DNA from: Owenia fusiformis | Lineage: Eukaryota > Annelida > Polychaeta > Sabellida > Oweniidae | DNA length: 64,000 nucleotides | NCBI GenBank assembly: GCA_903813345.2 | Contig: CAIIXF020000009.1 | Location: 11,650,030 to 11,714,029, forward strand | Direction: 5' to 3' | In this document: one piece after another, positions 22,701 to 37,700 of the stretch | Numbering within the stretch: position 1 is the stretch's first letter | Layout of the letters: the number at the start of each line of letters is the position of its first letter | Notes under the pieces: model-generated | Databases searched by the model: none | Seen by the model: only the letters and a program-made list of their open reading frames with translations | What the model was told of the DNA's origin: nothing | Program-made: the position numbers and the translations under genes

Positions 22701-25700
22701 GTCGTTTACAGTATGCGAACGTTACAAAAAGAACCAATACGGGAACAGCGATTATGACGTAGCGGGCAGATATACTATATCTGCCCGCTCGGAGCGGGAC
22801 GTAAAGCTATATCTGCCCGCTGATGAAAATATAAGTTTTTACAAACCGGCTTTATGTACCCGTAACACATCCAAGTATGGGATAAAAAGGGTTATATACT
22901 AGATATAGTATGTTCTTAATGAGTGGTGGGGGTTGAAAGTTGCTGTGCTCAATGGTTGTGTTCAAAAGTGTTTTTTATATGTTTAATTTTTTATTTACTA
23001 GTTATAATTCAGATTAATACAATAATATATTGAATGTTTGTCTCCACCCCTAACCTGCCCCTAGGAACATGTATACAACTTTCATCCAAATATGGATAAT
23101 GAGTTTTGTTAGCCCAGGTCTGTTGAGTCACTACAGGTTTATACACTGAGGGTGAATATACGTTAGCCATATAATTTGCCAGGTTGGCTGTCAGTTCATT
23201 GACTGATTGGCACCCAGTTTTTGCATGTTTGTTATGAAAGTAAAATTGATGCCATTGGCATTGCGGCCAATTGTGAGTTTAAAAAACTGATTTTCTGTTA
23301 TCTCTGCATTTAAATCATGCCCATGAACATTGATAATAATGTAAAGTCTAGCCTACAAATAGTTCAGTTCATACTTTTTAGAATAGCTAAATCAAGCCAT
23401 ATATGGTGGCAGCGGCTTTGCAGTTTATTGACATCTGTTTTTCGCAGATAAACTATTTTTTTATCTCATTATCTTAGATCTGCATTGGTCAACATAATAA
23501 TATGTTTATTTCACATGCCTTTTAGGGAGTAATCTGGATGTATTTTAAACAGGTGATGATTACACACATAACTTGCCACATTCATTATTTTGGATTCACT
23601 TTGAAGCTAATTAGTCCTGGTCATCTTTCTTAAATGAACTCTGAGCTTCAACAATGATATCTCTTTGGCTATCAACAGAAAGGAATAGCCCCCCCCCCCC
23701 CATCTTTATATGTTTTTTATTGACTCCTTGTTGTTTATGCATATAAGGATATCTGACATTAAGATTCATATTGTGTAAACATGATGCAGCCTACACTCTT
23801 TGAGTCGAAGTGGGATGTCTCTAGAGGTGTTAAGGGACAATGACTTTGGACTGTTGGGTGGGCTCGATGGTTGTTGCCATTGTGTCGTCAGCAGGCAAGC
23901 ACATGCACCACACAGTGTTTTAATCCATTGTCATAATAAGAAATAATGAAACAAAAGAAACAATCTTGGGTTCTCTGGTTTAAACTATTTTACACTATTG
24001 AAATATTGAATGTTCAACACTATTGACTACAGATGTAACAAATCACATTTAGGATTGGCTTCATTTCTACAATGGTATCAGGTACCTTGACAATTTTGGT
24101 TTAAGGTTTCACAGAAGTATCATATATTGACCACATTATTGGTATCCATATAGAAACATAGGTGTCATGACCTGTCGTGCTGCCTACTTGGCCACTTCAT
24201 TATTAGCGCTATCCTATCAGCATAAGCCTGCCTTACTCTGTATTCTGAAGGCCATATTAATATTATATCCTGATGCAGTGAGTAGGAAGGGCATTATGCA
24301 GGATCAAACGACTCAAAACAATCAAATATCTGTGATTTCTGGAGATTATAGGGACTTAACGTTTGGGACAGCTGGGGTTTAGGATTGTAGCTATTGTAAG
24401 CTATATAGAGGTATAGAAATTGTTCATATTCATACATGGTTGCTGTAGTAAACTGGCTTTCTAGGCTTGTTGTTATTGCAAGTACATTATTATAATTAGC
24501 AAGTTGCAGTGATTTTCTCTATATACTGTTTTAATAAGGAGCTACTACAGGTCTGAGATTGAGATTTATATGTGAATATTCTAGTGGACTTTACCCACGC
24601 TTACTGGCAGCCAGGTAGATACTTGAATCAAACTTAAACGCTGCTTTTAGTCATCACATTTTATTTAACATATATAGATAGACACAAATTTTTGATGTAA
24701 CATTGGAAGGAAATATATATGGATGGGGCATTTGTCCTAAATGCACACAAAATTTGGAGATTTAGGCATTTCTCCAAAATACACAATTGCAAATAAACAA
24801 TTGCAGCTTTTTAGTTGATGACCATGCCATATTGACCACGCTTTGTGCCTTTTAGATGATTACCTGGCATTCACCTGCACTGTTCACCTAAGTTTGAACT
24901 GATGTGCTTTTACTTCAATCATTTTCGTGTTACCTGTAGGCAGTGGCACATGGCCAGTGAAATATAGAAACTGCTATTTCACATGGGCAAACTCAGGAAT
25001 TATTTTCACATACTACACAAGCAAAGATAGCCAGAACATAAACATTTCTGAAATCAAAATAAAAGGTACATCAAGGAGGAGAAAAAGTATTGGAGTTATT
25101 AAATGCTGCAGAAGCAACGTTTTCAAGCTAATGGATGTTTAGAAAGATTGAACTTGATTAGTGATAATCGCTAATTAACAAGTTGATGGTGCTTATTGAC
25201 ATTACATACAGGCATATAGGTACATAAAGTTTAAAATTTGGCATCAGGGTGTAGTTTATATGGACTCTGCTCGCGCATATGACCCTATTTGAGAGAGCTA
25301 GATAAAGATTATGTCTAGCACTCCTGCAATATCAATAATTCTGTTTTACTATCACTGATCTGCAAGGAGTGTGAGATCTAATAGTAAACAGTCAACACTT
25401 CCAAAGTACAGTACAATATTTGATAGGCACATCATCCTACAAAGGGATATCCTCTTTATATTGGTGAGTCACTCAGCAGGGTTGCCTATTATTCATCCTC
25501 AAGATTTCTACTACACGTGGCCTGTGTAATATATAAACACAAAGCACCAGGAAATGCAGGCAGTAATACTACATCAGATACAGCATGTGGATATAACTAT
25601 TCAACACGACTTATTATCATTCAGATTTGCAATCACAATTGGAATATAAAATTGATTGCTCGAAAATTATTCAGGTGAGTTTATTTTTATTTTTTTAAAA

Positions 25701-28700
25701 ATATATTTTAGATTTCATTTTTTCTTTGTTTGTGGAGATCTAGTTTGGATGATATTACGTTTACGCTATTGTTTATAGTCTTATTGATTTTTTTACAACA
25801 AGGCGTTCATATTTGTAGTATTTAATAATGATGTGTATGATTGAACAAAGAACTTTGCCTTATAATTACCATCATCTCGAAGTGCTCTCATTTCATTATT
25901 CATAATATGAAGTATTTTCTGTCAAAGATCCAAGTTTATATAATTAAACAAATGATCATGCTTCGATGACTAATCCAAATCCAAACAATGTAAACAAAGG
26001 AAAACTGAAGCCTGCTTTTTATAACAAAGAACTCAACATCATTCCAAGATCTATTTTATAAAGAACTAATGAAACTAAGTTGACATAAGTAAATTAATAA
26101 ATCGTGTCACATGGAAAGAGTGAAATGTCCTGAAAAAAGAACAAAGCAGTTTCGGATTAACCCAGAAATATACTCGAGGCTAATTAAACTCCATAAACTG
26201 ACAGACTGAGAAGAATATTGAAAAGTAATAAGATTAATACCTATAAGAATATACCACTTAAGCCATTGTCAACTGAGGTCACAAAAGATAAAAAAAAAAT
26301 TGTATAGCTAAGGCCAATTGGGGGAAATTGGTCATATTGATTTAAATCAAAAAAAATTAAAGAACGTTCACCTTAGCAAGTTCATTCTTACTTTGACTTT
26401 CATCAAACCAGACAGTTTGAAAAACAGGTATGCATTTTTGTTAGTTCTCTTATTCATGGTGACTTAAAAAGGTATTGAGTTTAAATATTTTACATTCAAG
26501 ACATGAACAACTTTCCTAATATAGAACCTACAAGGTAATTTTAAAACATCTTATCAGTAAAAGTTTCAGATAACAATCAAATAGCGAGTAAAATAGCTTT
26601 CTAAAATTATATTATTGACTTCACTTCATACATGTTAATCTTCCTTAAAATAAAATTGAATTTGTTTATATTTACTTGAATATTTTTTGAATTTCAATAT
26701 CCTACCAGGATGTTTTTATAATCCATTCATTGTTGTTCTTAACAATTGATTACTGCTTTTCAAATATGTTTTTTACTTGCAACTCTAGTGTATTGTTTAA
26801 TAGTAAACAAAAATAACATTGATGCATCATGATCACTGCACTGTATAAGTTTCCTGGTTTCTCTTTTAAACAATATTTATCTATGGACTTGTTCCATTTC
26901 CATAGCTATATCCCAGTGCAAATCTATTTAATGATGAACTAATGTTTGAAGTACAAATGACTTCATGATGAGAATAAATGTTCCTAAAAGTTCTTAATTG
27001 TTTAACTCTTGCTACAAGCCCTTGCCTTTTGACCCCTCCCCCTCTTCTACACTTCTTCACAAGAAATGGCAATGATTTGAAGATGGTAGGGGGGGGGGGG
27101 TTCCAAAGACTTTGTGTGTTAATATGTTTTTTTTGTACTTCGATCTCATGATCATGATGGGAATAAACTCTTACTTTTCCATTTCTGAATCCTTGTTGAT
27201 TAGAAAGACATGGTTATTTTGGGACATATTTTAGGATGGGACACTATAAGAGGTTATTAACTAGGATGTTGGTGATAACACTAAACCAAGTTGTAACCTT
27301 AAGCAGGAAATTGCGTGACCTTTATCAAATGTACATAACATACTTAAGATAATCTCAAAAAGGTTCACTTCAGTTTATTGGCTTTGTTTGGACTTTGTTT
27401 TTTCTGTTTGTCTTCATTAAAAAGTAATTGTTGTTCTACAAAATTAGGGTAATACTTGTTCTGTTTGTTTAAAGCTTTTGTTGTTCCAAAAAACTTGAGA
27501 GCTTAATTAACCGAATAAGGAGAAAGTAAGCTAATATTTTAAATACATATTTGGTTTTGATTTGTTGTTGACACAAACTAAAATTAAAATACACTTTTCA
27601 TTTATTTCAGAAATTGAACATTGTAAACATCACCCCAGGGTTATTGACATCCATGATGGGGAAGAAAACGAAACGCAAAGGAAGTCAGGATTTACAGGCC
27701 TCCAATGGTCTTGAGGTCGTCAGTAAAGAACATTTTCTAAATCGCCTTAAGGGAATGACAAGCACATGTGTAGAGTGCGAGAAAGAACGATCGAAACCAG
27801 TCAAGTCACGAAGACGTCAGAGCAAGGTTAACAGCCCTATTGTAATCAAGCTTAAGGACTCATTAAAACAGGCAGCGACAAAAGCTAGCCACAAGCGCAG
27901 CGCTAAAGAACCGAAGAAAACAGAAAATAGCCCTGCAATGCTCAAATTTAGTGATCTCCTATTCGCTCACACGGAGAGTACTTTCGATCTGAAAGATGCG
28001 AAGAATTGGAAAAATTTCAATTCATTTTTGAGCGCAATAGAAAAGGTGCATCATAAGGACCATCATCCGGAAATGCTCCTTGCGAATCTTGACCCGGCTT
28101 TTTGGGTGAATCAGGATAAACTCAGTCTCCAAATGCTCAATAATGTTGTACTTGGGAACGATAAGGATCTGAAACTAGGCAGCAGTAACAACTCCAAACC
28201 AGGGAGTTTCATCCATAATAACATTGATGTTATTTGTAATGATCTTTCATCTAGTAGCTCCAAGACCAACGATGACCAGAGCACAACTAGTGAAGATATC
28301 TCCGAGGTGTCTTCTGTTGTTTCGGATGTCTCAGAATCTCAAACCGAATCTGATTCAGTCGCATCATGCACTGGTGAAGAACTGGTGCCTGAGGAAATTG
28401 AGAAGCTTGTTGAGTTCACATCTGGTTTTTCTCTGACAAAATATGACTGCCCCCAGCAGGAATGCCCCGAGTGTCTTGCTATGTTCTACAAATCATTCCA
28501 GAATCAGGAAAAATCTGATGCAACATCGTCAAACGACGATCAGCAAAAAGAAAATGAAAGACCAAAACCAAAACAACAAAAGCCACATAGCAAGAAAAAG
28601 GCTAAGAAAGTGACTGCACCATCTCCTAGGAAAGTCCTGGCTGACAAAGTGAACACTAGTATTAACAAAAAGTCAACAGCTGTGACTGTGAAGCAGCAGC

Positions 28701-31700
28701 ACAAAACCAGACCAGTTAAGACTTCAGTTGTGTCTGTTGCGAGTATTATTAAGGACAAACCTTTAGAACCAGTTATAGTTGAAACCCTCAACAGTGTATA
28801 TGTTGATCTCACAGACAGTGACATATCATTCACTGTTTATAAATCCGAAAGTCCCAATCCCCCTCAGCTGATGGACTGGTACTACAACCAGCACATGTAT
28901 AACACTAGTAATTTCTGGTACCCTCATTCTTACCCCCCGTACAACCAGCCATACGGTGGGCACGGTGGCTATAACTACTTCAACCCGGGAATGTACTATC
29001 CAACCCATGTGTATACAGTACCACGACCAATTTGTGTGCCTCGAGACCTGGAATGTCTGCAATCTTCAAAGCTTTGTATGATACCAGCCCAGGATATTCG
29101 AAAATGTAAGACTACTTTTTTCTTTTCAAGAAAGCCTGAGTGGTTAAGCATGAAACTCTTGTGTATGAAGTACCAAGTTCAGTTCCCAGTAAAAATGGTG
29201 GTAAACAAAAATGATAAATCTTCTCAAGGGTCATGGTGAGACTTAATCCTTTTAGCCAATGACAAGAAATTTCATTATTATCAAACTGCAATGGTTGCCT
29301 CTATCATTGCGGGTCATCAGTAAATTAACCTTCATGTTTGTGATGGGGATTAGATTTTATTAAGCGTATTTGGAATGAATGATACTTTTATATACCTGAC
29401 ATATATGCTCCATGCAGAATGTCTATTTAAGATGACCTAATTCATAAATCTAGATTTTTCTGTGAGTATTTTTTCTGCTCTATTTCTGCAACGCTTGATG
29501 ATATATGAACTTGATCGACTTTCCAATATTCCTGGGCTCATTCATGTTTTTATCAGTCATTGATTGCAAAACCAATACGATTATAAAGACAGGTTTCACT
29601 GTGTATGTTCGTATATTAACATAGGGGGGGGAGGTAATGAGGGCATTCCTAGCTAATGAGATTGGGGAGACGGTTAATACCTGGGTGGGAGGGGTGGTTG
29701 CAAAGAGATGAAAAGTAAATTGCTGTTATTACAAATTCTGCTTTGGATTCAATTTTAAACCCTTATTACCATCTTTCAATGACCAATAAGATATTTATTA
29801 GAAACATTTTGACTTTTTTAAGAAGGTTTTATATAACTCAGAAATCCTCTCAAAGAGAAAAATATTTTTCTTTGTCATTATCATTCAAAGTTAATAAAAC
29901 AATGTAGGTTTACTGTATATGTACCAAACAAGTACTGACCAACCAGGCAATTCTATACTGCACTACACTAAACTACACTACACTATACTGGCATTTATCA
30001 AAATAGGATTCTTCTCAATGGATCTTGACTAAAACATCTAATAAAACCTTAGCTTAATAACATCATATAATTAGATAAGGCTGCTTTGTGAAAATTAGTG
30101 AGAAGTATGCACTGGGACTAGATTAGGTACAATGTAATATGTGGCTTGAAACTCGGTTAATTGTACGATGGTAAACTTCTAGGTTGTACTCGATTGTAGT
30201 AAAAGTTGTATTATTTCTGATAAATTGATAGCTTAATCAGTACAATCAATGATTGGGTTAGGCAAAGTCCGTTTGAACATTTTCGACCTTCAATCTTACA
30301 CGAGTTCTGTGCATTTCTGTATTGCATGAGATTGTGCAGAATCATCGCCATCTGTATAAAATATATAACCTTTTTGAGAAAATCTCATGGGTTGCCATGT
30401 GATTTTAAAACCAATTATTCATTTTTTATTTAGTCATGCAATTTTACTTTTATATTTGAATAAAGTATCTCATTATTCGTATATCAGTATAATTTGGAGT
30501 TTTTGACAATATGCATGTTTATTTTGTCCTTGTTTATTCTGCTCTTTCCTCATCTATTTTGCATTTTAAAACAACAGCAAATCCAAATGTTTTGTCCTCT
30601 TACTATGATAATAATTTATTTCCTAGGACTTTGAACATTGCCCTTAAGGTCATACAGTTTACAACCAAAAAGGACTATAAGTTCATCGTGGTCTTGTTTT
30701 GAATCACAAAAGAGTGAAATTAGCGAGGAATAAAATTAAACATGAGTAATCCAAATTATGTAGAAATGCCCAAAATCTTAAAACACAAACCCAGTCTTGT
30801 CTGATTTCCTTCGTCAATTGAATTTATATTGAATATATTGAAGCCAATTTGAATAGTTTGATGTATAAATTGCCAAAATCCATATAATAGTACTCCACAT
30901 TTAGCTAAATTATTACACTTTTTATATTCATTTGACTTGAAAAGTGTACTTTGTATGTACTTTGCTTCAAACTTTGAATTTGATGGACTAACCAGAGCTT
31001 ATCATACAAGAAGGATGATTTTCTTGGTACTTCGATTGTTGACCCAGTAAAGACCAATATTAGGTCCTTGTTATTGAGATGTCAGTGCTTTGGGTTTGAA
31101 TTGATTAATGACCTATGGTGTGACAGCCATTGGCAATCGGGGTAGGGCTGCTAAACTGCAAAATCTTATTCAGAGATTAGTTTAGAACTTAACATTGTGC
31201 TTAACCAGGGTTATGTATAGTATGTGCATCTCTTTTTCTTCCTCACTTTCAAAACCTGTGAAAATTTATAGTTTGCCCAGCATTTTCTTTATGAGCAGGG
31301 TTCCATTTTATTACAGTTTTAAAAGCTGTTTGTCTGTTAAGGCTGAAATATAACATTTCAAGAAGCAATTGTTGTCTAATAAACATGCAGTTAGACACAT
31401 TAAGACACAAATGGTTCAAGTGATCCAAACTACCAAAGGAAAACTAGGATAGAACTTTCTTTCTTCTGATTTTTCCATCAACAGTTACACAAATTGCTAT
31501 ATGGCAGTCATGTTTACACTATACTCAGGGGTTTCATTAGCAGCAGGCAACAGGCGATTTTCACCAGTTGTTTTCACAAAATTTGTCATCATTTTTTAGC
31601 CTGTTGTGAGAAATTCTGGTGAAATCCCTGCAGAAAGTCCAGTTAAAGTATTGCACCTGACCAAAATAACTCCCCTTCTTAACATATATAGGGACATGTG

Positions 31701-34700
31701 TCATGGAATGGGGAACGGGTGCCAAATAGTCATCGTGAGATATCACAGCCTTCTCTCAGTTTACATCTAGAACGCATCCTTGTGCATTGCAGAGATGGTC
31801 TGAGTATCAGAATGCCAGATAGTGCATAAAACCTCAGAAAGTCAGTGACCTTTTTGGTGATACGAGTGAAAGTATTGCACACAACCGATATAAGTTTTTG
31901 ATTCCTCCACATGGCTTTCAGATGAAATTCCAGAGATACTCAAAGCAGGATGTTCAGTTTTAACCTTGAAATCTCAACTCAGTCCTGACATAATTCAGAA
32001 AAAAACATTATCCTCTTCAGTTACATGGATCAAAAACTAAACATATTTAGAGGTTATACGCAAAACTGTGAGCAGATTATTTTCAGCAGTATAGCTTGTG
32101 GAATCAGAAGCACCTGTTGTAAATTCAGGTGTGATAAAAATAGTTATTAACGTGATGATCGCTTTGGGAAACATATTGGTATATGCACTTTTCATGCCTA
32201 GAATTCATTACAAGCCCATAGTGAGAATTTATTTTATAAGCAAAGGGGGGTGAGGATTTACCAAGGCCAAGGGGGTTCACTTTTTGAAAAATTCCAGAGG
32301 TTTCACTTTTGACAATTTTGGTCCCTCCCCCCCCCCCTGACTACAGGCCTGATACTCTGTTTTTTGCATGAGTTCTCCAAAATTGTGGATCAGTTAGCTT
32401 ATCTTGCACTTCAAGTGAATCAGCATTAACAGAGACAAGTAGGCATGAAGTCATTCGAGTCAATACATTGTATTCATATTCAAGAAAATCTAATATTTTT
32501 CCAAATTTTAGGGAGAACTGGCAGAGAAAAGCTGTGATCCGAAAAATAGAAATTTTGGGGATAGGTAGCAATGAAGATAACACCTTGTTGAAACAAGTAA
32601 ATCTACACCTTGGTATAAATGCACTGCTATGTGGAAGCATGCCAGGAATTTTGAAATTCCTTTTATGTTTCCTCAAAAATCAAGTTTACTTGGCATGTTC
32701 ATCTATTTGGGAAGTTGTGATTTAATGAAGGGTTTTGAGGATACCAAAAGTCTATTGCAAAATAACTTGAGCCAATTTTTTGTTTCATTTCAACATTTCA
32801 AAGTATTAGTTATAAAGTTTCACACATGGTTCTTATTAATATGGTCTGTAATTTTGTACTTTTCTTATCACACATTTGTTCAAAATCAACATTTTTGGGG
32901 CTGACAATCGCAGGTAGACTCATCTGTTTTGAACATTTTTCATCCTCCCTTATGAACGAGTCTGTCTGCTCATGTTTTTCTCAATATCTCTGAAAAATTT
33001 GAATGACGTGCCTGTTTTTCTTGCATTTTCATACAATTTAGAGTGTGCATTAAATGTCTATCTATGTCATATTTTTCTACTTCTACTTATTTTTACTATA
33101 TTTTGAATTAAAATACAACCATCTATAACATTTTTGTGAGAAAACAGGTTCCACCTGAGCTGTAGGAAACAGATATCTTATCGTTGGGAAATTAATTTTC
33201 TGAAAAGATAAATCGTTTGAAGTTTTACACACATCTTAGAGCACAATGTTGAGAAATACTGGCTCGTTTTATCTGTGACTTTTATAACTTTTGCAAGCTA
33301 TAAAACCTATCCCTGTCATCTAGTTGAAAGTTAATAGCTTCCTGAAGGTCGTTTAAATCCATATTATTCATATGATTTCAAGAATATCATTCTGAGGTCA
33401 CATCATTGAGGTAGAAATATTAAAGTAAAGATGATGCTCTCAAAATGAAATGACAGCATTAAAAGGGGTTCTATGCTACCTCTAGGAGATGTAATATTTT
33501 CTCCCTATAAATATACAGAGTGTAGCATCTTCACAAGTTGAGGTCTTTACTTAATCACTCGTCTGTATCATGTTTTACTTGACAAGACAGACCTGGGGCG
33601 GGCGGGGGGGGGGGAAGTTTTTATGTTATATATACTAAATGACATATTGTTATGGTCTCCGTTTTTTTGTAACGGCTGTTGGCGATCTGCAGTTGGTGTC
33701 TGTAACAAATGGTGGTGACATTTTGCATGTTAATGCCTTGTTTGGTATTATTGTCGTGGGATAATTTAAAGTTACGATAGTCGCAAAATAGAAAACTGAG
33801 GGTATTTAAAGTGCGTTCATCCCAGTCATGTCAACTTGTCTTTTCCCTGTCATGTTCTCTTGGTCCTTAAAGGAAGTCTTTTGAAAGCTTTTAATATCTA
33901 GATTGATGGATTGCAATTTTGGCTGCCTGTGTAATATGCAGAATGTCAGTGTGGCCGTACTTCTAAGGGAACTGCTAGTGGAATGGAAAGATGTGTTGAT
34001 TGTCAGAATGAGGTGGTCACGATCTGAAACACAAATTAGAGCAGAAAATGGAATTGGAGAACGGTGAAGTAATCTAGCAGTTACTATCATCAAAAGTTTG
34101 ATTTTGCATCTTGAATATCTTCAATTACGATCTTTAGATGATCTTCTAGATCGAAGTTTGTCTAATCATATGAGGCGAATCAAAATGCAACTAGCCAATC
34201 ATATTTGCAGCTGCTTTATTATTATCAGCATCTGAACTATAGAATTATCTTCTAACAAGATATAATTCCAACAAAGCAAATAACTAGTTAGTATTATGAG
34301 CTTCAAGATGTGGGCTTTCAGGTATTGGGTCAACATTCTAAATTGCATAAAATGCAAGTTAAAAAGAGAAATTTAGAGAATTTAGAGAAAATTATAGCAT
34401 GACCACTTAAAACTATGTATTTAAAGTCCTCCTAGATCTTCAAACTATACTCTTACCAGGTTAAAAACTTTGTTTGACATTTATAGCTACTTTACATGTC
34501 AAAATCTCCTCTTGTCAAGTCAATTCTGAATATACAATATTTGTCAGGACTGTCTATGTTTATTATACATTCATGCATAAAACACTATTCTTGTCTGGTG
34601 CTGAAATCTGTATATGACAAACACCTTCAATGGTCCTTTAGAAAACATTATGATCATACTATGAGGTGTACCCTTCTATTTGAGTAATGTTTTGTGCCGT

Positions 34701-37700
34701 TGGCCTTGAGCCCTTGTGACCTTGAGCCCTTGTGACCTTGAGCCCTTGTGACCTTGACACCTTGTGACCTTGACCTTGAGGCGAGTTGATAGGAGGATCA
34801 GAGGGCTTAATGTAAGGTTAATTGCTTTAATTGTGAATTATTAGAATCCTCCTAATACTCTGTTCTCCATCTTCCAGACAAAGTGGATGTTATAGAATCA
34901 ACAAAAATGCATTGATGTGATTTTCCTAGAGAACGCTTCTCAACAGAAAACCCGAGGTCAATGTCTTTCAGAAATACTCAATTTATGAAATATAAGTTTT
35001 GTTTTACATCCATGTCTAGTGTCTCCCATCATATAGTAAACAGTAAACCTTTGTGTTAAGTTTGAGTTTTATTTCATCTTCAAGGTTTATGAAGTAGTTA
35101 TAAATTTTAGATGGTTCACCAGTTGCTAAGTTGTATGATATTGGATAGTTTTAACTTCAGCAATGCTGTGTTTTTCAACTTCAATGTCAGTGTCCTCCCT
35201 TGGTTGAGTTAGATTAATTTTGTTTCGGGTCAAACATGAATTTTAACTGACAGTTTATCCTATTTGGATTTGTATCAAATTATTATGTTGCCTCTATCCC
35301 ACAGCCCAGGACTCTGACCGGATAAGTTTTGAGAGGATTAATCGGAGGGAGACACAGGTTTAGAGAGCTGATTGTGTACCAGAATTGTTTTCAGTAACAC
35401 CTTGGTGTAAACCTATGAAACACTCTCCCTCTTAACTGAGAGGTGTTTCTTACAGGTAAAGAATTGTTCCCAGATACACATTTTTCATTGCAGAAGACAC
35501 TCTTATTTTAAGAGTTGAAGGTATTAAGAGTGCATATATTTACCTTAAACCATCATGATCATTGATCTCTTTTTATTTGAATGTAACTGAGGGTGAAATT
35601 GACTTGGAACAAAAATAGCTGCACAGGTATTTTATATTATTTATTTTGTATGTTCAAATGTCTACATTCCTGCAATGCCCATTAATATAAAGTGATAACA
35701 TGAATTTATGGCTGAATTACCTGCACAGCATAAGATAAGAAATCTATGCATGTTTCAGGTCACCAAGGTCTTTCACCTGAGTATGTCTTCACCTGGTGAT
35801 TTGGTTTGAGTGTTTTTGAGAATTCATGGCCTTCTATCTACCCTTGTGATCAGAGTCAAGTTTCATACCTGAAGACGAAGCTCTCTTTTAAGAAACGTAG
35901 TCAGAAGAATGCAATTGGGTACCTCCTATCAGTTCCTTGTCGAAATATCTCATATTGCTTGTTGAAAAAAGTAAAATGGGATGAATATCAGAATGGTTTG
36001 TGTTTGGTTTCTCGCGATGAGCTTTGCCAGATGCTACTTGTGCCAGATATGTTTGTTAAACTAGATTGATGAGATCCACTGATTAGAATCAAACCTCACA
36101 GGGCTTTTGCTGAAATGTTTCTGTAGTCTTCTAGACCTCTGCTCTTATACAGCAAGACATGTCAAAGTCTCTCTCTCGAAGATTTGCATATACGAGGGTT
36201 GATCCAAAAGTTCTGCACTGTTTGCTCTAAAAATCTTAATACTTTATGACTATCTATTGTTCATATTTGGTTTCAACTCGTATGAGCAGCAAAAAGAAGG
36301 GAAGAAGTGGTCATTCCCTAGATGTAGGCTATGTAGTCTATTTCACACTCTTCCTATTTGTTTTATTTTTCTTCCCTAAAAGAGAGCTTTATCTACACTA
36401 AGAACCTAATTTACTAAGCTCTGAGACTATTTTTACAGATATCTCAATTTCACAAATACATGGAATGAATTTCCTAAATAACCCAGGTGCAAACAGCAGC
36501 CATTGAAAATGTTACCAATTAAAAACTGACATTTTTCTGCTTAGATTTCTCCAAGATTTGTTTTTTCTGAATTTGTAAACAACTTGCAAAGTTAGCTACT
36601 GAACACTTTTTCCCCAATTGATTTGCTTAGACCAAAAGGTTATAAAAATAATGGGCCAGAGTGCCATGGTATTGGCAGGTATGTACCATACTAATTAGAA
36701 AATCCTAGTCGGGTTAAGGCAAATAAATATAAAGAAAAACATTTCCTTTTTTGCATCAAGTCATGTTTTCCAGTACTTCATACGTGTTTGTTTATATTTT
36801 GGATAAATAAATTGATCAATGTGTAAACAAACTAAGCTTAAGATGTTTTTGCAAGCTGTTCTTACTTCTGTGAAAAAACTATTTAAGCTTTTGATAAAGA
36901 AGGGCAGATGTAAGATGTATCTCCATGTTTCTTTTGAGGGTTTTTTATTGAGAGGTATTTTTGATTGATTGTCTCGAAGAAAGACAGAACCCTTCATTGG
37001 ATTCAATAAGATGTCTTTTATCATAGAACAAAAGGCCCTATTTAAATTCTTCTTCAGAAAAATATCTGGAAATATAATATAACATTGTAAAGTTTGTAGA
37101 CACCTTCAGATTACCCCCCCCCCCCCCTTCTCCATCTTCATCGTGGAAATTCATGACATTCATTCATAGGCAGATGTTCCCATGAATTATTGCTAAAACT
37201 AGTCTTCTTGGGTCAATCCATCTATCTCCAACAATTGGGAATTCATGTGGGAGGTTGTTGCAATGTATCTCTGATATAAGCTTGGTACGACAGGTGTATC
37301 TTTGTCTATCTGCTCCCGCCTGCTCTCTCTTATTTTACACAACTTCTCAGTAAATTTGAATGAAGTGTCTGATATTCTGTCATTTCTATACAATTTAGAG
37401 TGTTGACTACATGTCTGTCTACTTTATTCCTTGCTAATTCCACAATTTCTACCCTATTTCGCATTTTAAAAAATTGAGTACAATTAGAGTTAACGAACAG
37501 GTTCTTTTAGACAGGTGGTGTTTACTCATTTGTGAGTATCATAATAAGAGTTCTGAGTTGTTTCTGAAAAAATCATACTGTTCTCCTGTATAAACCTCTT
37601 AATAATCATTCTATCACTTTTGCATGTACAAATTTATGGCTAAAAAAATTGAAATACATATCATGTTTTGTTCGTTTTTTGATTCATTCAAAAGGTTTTT

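Noticed and set aside
27614-27652. Upstream start of the nested frame at a TTG codon
   Set aside because: TTG is not a usual animal start; the first ATG in the exon is at 27653.
27611-27720. Nested exon as an ordinary cassette exon of CNOT6 after exon 3
   Set aside because: Entering from the phase-1 donor at 15528 gives a stop within about 40 codons, so it needs its own translation start.
29106-29239. C-terminal 44 codons of the nested frame up to TGA
   Set aside because: They follow a consensus donor and consist of T-rich intron plus a tRNA/SINE-like segment, so they were excluded from the coding exon.
35806-36069. 87-codon plus-strand frame with fairly normal composition
   Set aside because: There is no good acceptor in front, an in-frame stop lies just upstream, and there is no recognisable homology; it could be part of a decayed transposon near the mariner-like end at 36190.
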